Made by a program: the position numbers and the translations under genes | Notes under the pieces: model-generated | Seen by the model: the letters and a program-made list of their open reading frames with translations, nothing else | Databases searched by the model: none | What the model was told of the DNA's origin: nothing | Origin: Candidatus Limnocylindrales bacterium | Lineage (GTDB): Bacteria > Chloroflexota > Limnocylindria > Limnocylindrales > CSP1-4 | Direction: 5' to 3' | NCBI GenBank assembly: GCA_031292335.1 | Contig: JARLHH010000135.1 | Coordinates: 1-13,792 of the forward strand | Length of the DNA: 13,792 nucleotides | Part shown: in pieces, positions 12,967 to 13,792 of the stretch | How the letters are laid out: every line of letters starts with the position of its first letter | Position numbering within the stretch: position 1 is the first letter of the stretch

Positions 12967-13792
12967 TCACTTCGTCGTGTAGGTGCCGTGCGAGCCGTCC
13001 GCGAGCACGATCCGGAGGAGCGTGCCTTCCCGGCCGACCAGCAGCCCGCGGAGGAGCCGCGTCTGTTCGGGAACCAGGTCCGGCGGCCGGAGAGTCGCCG
13101 AGTAGAAGCCGAAGACGGCCGTCCAGGGGTGGTCGACGGTCGGGCGGATCGTCCAGCCGTCCTGGTCATCGAGGCTCACCTGGAGCGCCGGGGCGGACGA
13201 GCCGACGTCGGCCGGCCGGAGCGAGAGCAGGCGCGTCGCGACGTCCATCTCGATCGGGCTCAGCTGGTCGCCCACCCCGGGAGGCGGCTGCACCTCGGCC
13301 ACCACGCCGCCCGGCGGGGAGCTCGCCGCCCGCCGGTCCTGTACGGTCGGCAGGCCGGCGGCAAGGGTCCGGGCAGCGGCCGTGGCGTCCGCGGCGCTGG
13401 CGTCGGCGATCACCATCCCATCCCGGTCCACGAGGAGCAGCGCGCTTCCCGTGCGCCAGGCCAGGATCGGGACGCGTTCGACGACGCGAACACGAAGCAT
13501 GCCGGGCAGGTCCACCCGGACGTCCGCCTCGGAGATCGACGGGATCGCCTCGAGCCCCGACCGCAGCTCGTCCGTCGCCAGGGTGAACGCGTTCGGCGGT
13601 GGGCTGCCGAGGGCGAGCACCGCCTGTATCGCGGCCTCGCTCGTCACGCTGACGCCCGACACGTCCACGCTGCGGACGCCGAAGGCCGGTGATGATGCCA
13701 CGCCCCAGGTGGCCGCCCCGGCGCCGACCATCACGAGGGCGGCCAGCGCCCGACCCGGGGAGAGACGGGACGACGCGCGCCGCTGGGCCGGC
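12967..13792 (-). CDS. ftsQ: Cell division protein FtsQ/DivIB, 5' end beyond the window
   Basis: FtsQ is a bitopic membrane protein of the divisome that binds FtsL/FtsB and regulates septal synthesis. The frame is open to the window edge, so the N-terminus is missing. The visible part starts with a basic cytoplasmic stretch (PAQRRASSRLSPGR) and a single membrane helix (ALAALVMVGAGAATWGVA). Next comes the POTRA domain: FGVRSVDVSGVSVTSEAAI, a turn PPPNAFTLATDELRSGLEAI, and ADVRVDLPGMLRVRVVERVP, ending with ALLLVDRDGMVIADA. The beta domain then runs to the C-terminus, interrupted by a Pro/Gly-rich insert at about DRRAASSPPGGVVAEVQPPPGV. An apparent GTG start at 13734 would cut the membrane helix in half, so it is not the real start. 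Its TGA overlaps an alternative sbp start. Confidence 0.93.
   Translation of the reverse strand, partial: PAQRRASSRLSPGRALAALVMVGAGAATWGVASSPAFGVRSVDVSGVSVTSEAAIQAVLALGSPPPNAFTLATDELRSGLEAIPSISEADVRVDLPGMLRVRVVERVPILAWRTGSALLLVDRDGMVIADASAADATAAARTLAAGLPTVQDRRAASSPPGGVVAEVQPPPGVGDQLSPIEMDVATRLLSLRPADVGSSAPALQVSLDDQDGWTIRPTVDHPWTAVFGFYSATLRPPDLVPEQTRLLRGLLVGREGTLLRIVLADGSHGTYTTK

Noticed and set aside
11138..12982. Plus-strand open frame of about 614 codons over ftsA and sbp
   Set aside because: Shadow of ftsA/sbp. It is rich in Asp/Arg/Gly/His with no recognisable domain; the minus strand is unambiguously coding.
13732..13734. GTG at 13734 as the ftsQ start
   Set aside because: The frame is open to the edge. 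The upstream codons supply the basic cytoplasmic tail and the first half of the membrane helix that FtsQ needs.
1..13792. CRISPR array, insertion sequence, or prophage genes
   Set aside because: No regularly spaced repeats, no transposase or integrase reading frame, and no terminal inverted repeats were seen.

Overview
The window is very GC-rich, and almost all coding sequence lies on the minus strand. Gene content suggests a Chloroflexota bacterium, possibly of the Limnocylindria (Ellin6529) type. The basis is a division cluster in the order ftsQ, sbp (small basic protein, DUF1290), ftsA, ftsZ, yggS, yggT. Actinobacteria normally lack ftsA, while sbp plus ftsA is a Bacillota/Chloroflexota arrangement. 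The assignment is inference from gene order and composition; no 16S or marker search was possible.

Layout from the right edge leftwards, on the minus strand: ftsQ (5' end cut by the window edge), sbp, ftsA, a 259-bp gap with a likely ftsZ promoter and repeated CCGGATCCGG palindromes, ftsZ, yggS, yggT, a DUF167 (YggU-like) gene with no ordinary start codon, and tRNA-Val(CAC). This is a division operon with its usual downstream companions, but without sepF. Directly after the 3' end of the tRNA sits the C-terminal remnant of a larger protein gene (8041-8280), then a DUF2461 gene (7237-7929). A plus-strand soluble SppA-like S49 peptidase (6385-7206) converges on DUF2461. It is divergent from a secreted three-cysteine protein (5394-6167) that ends in a strong hairpin. 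A four-helix membrane protein follows (4898-5299).

In the centre is a compact regulatory unit. A LacI-family repressor (3364-4482, minus) is divergent from a small CxxC protein (4583-4831, plus). Between them are a near-consensus plus-strand promoter and two near-identical palindromes, one over the -35 and one over the expected transcription start. Downstream of the repressor on the minus strand lie an 85-aa protein of unknown function, a trypsin-like serine protease without signal peptide, a UPF0104 / lysylphosphatidylglycerol-synthase-type membrane protein, and finally asnA (asparagine synthetase A).

The most striking anomaly is asnA. Its frame is interrupted by one in-frame TAG after 179 codons, and the next 90 codons to the window edge continue in the same frame with clear AsnA homology. 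TAG is the ordinary stop of ftsZ, yggS, ftsA and sbp here, so amber reassignment is unlikely. A recent nonsense mutation or a sequence error is the simplest reading.
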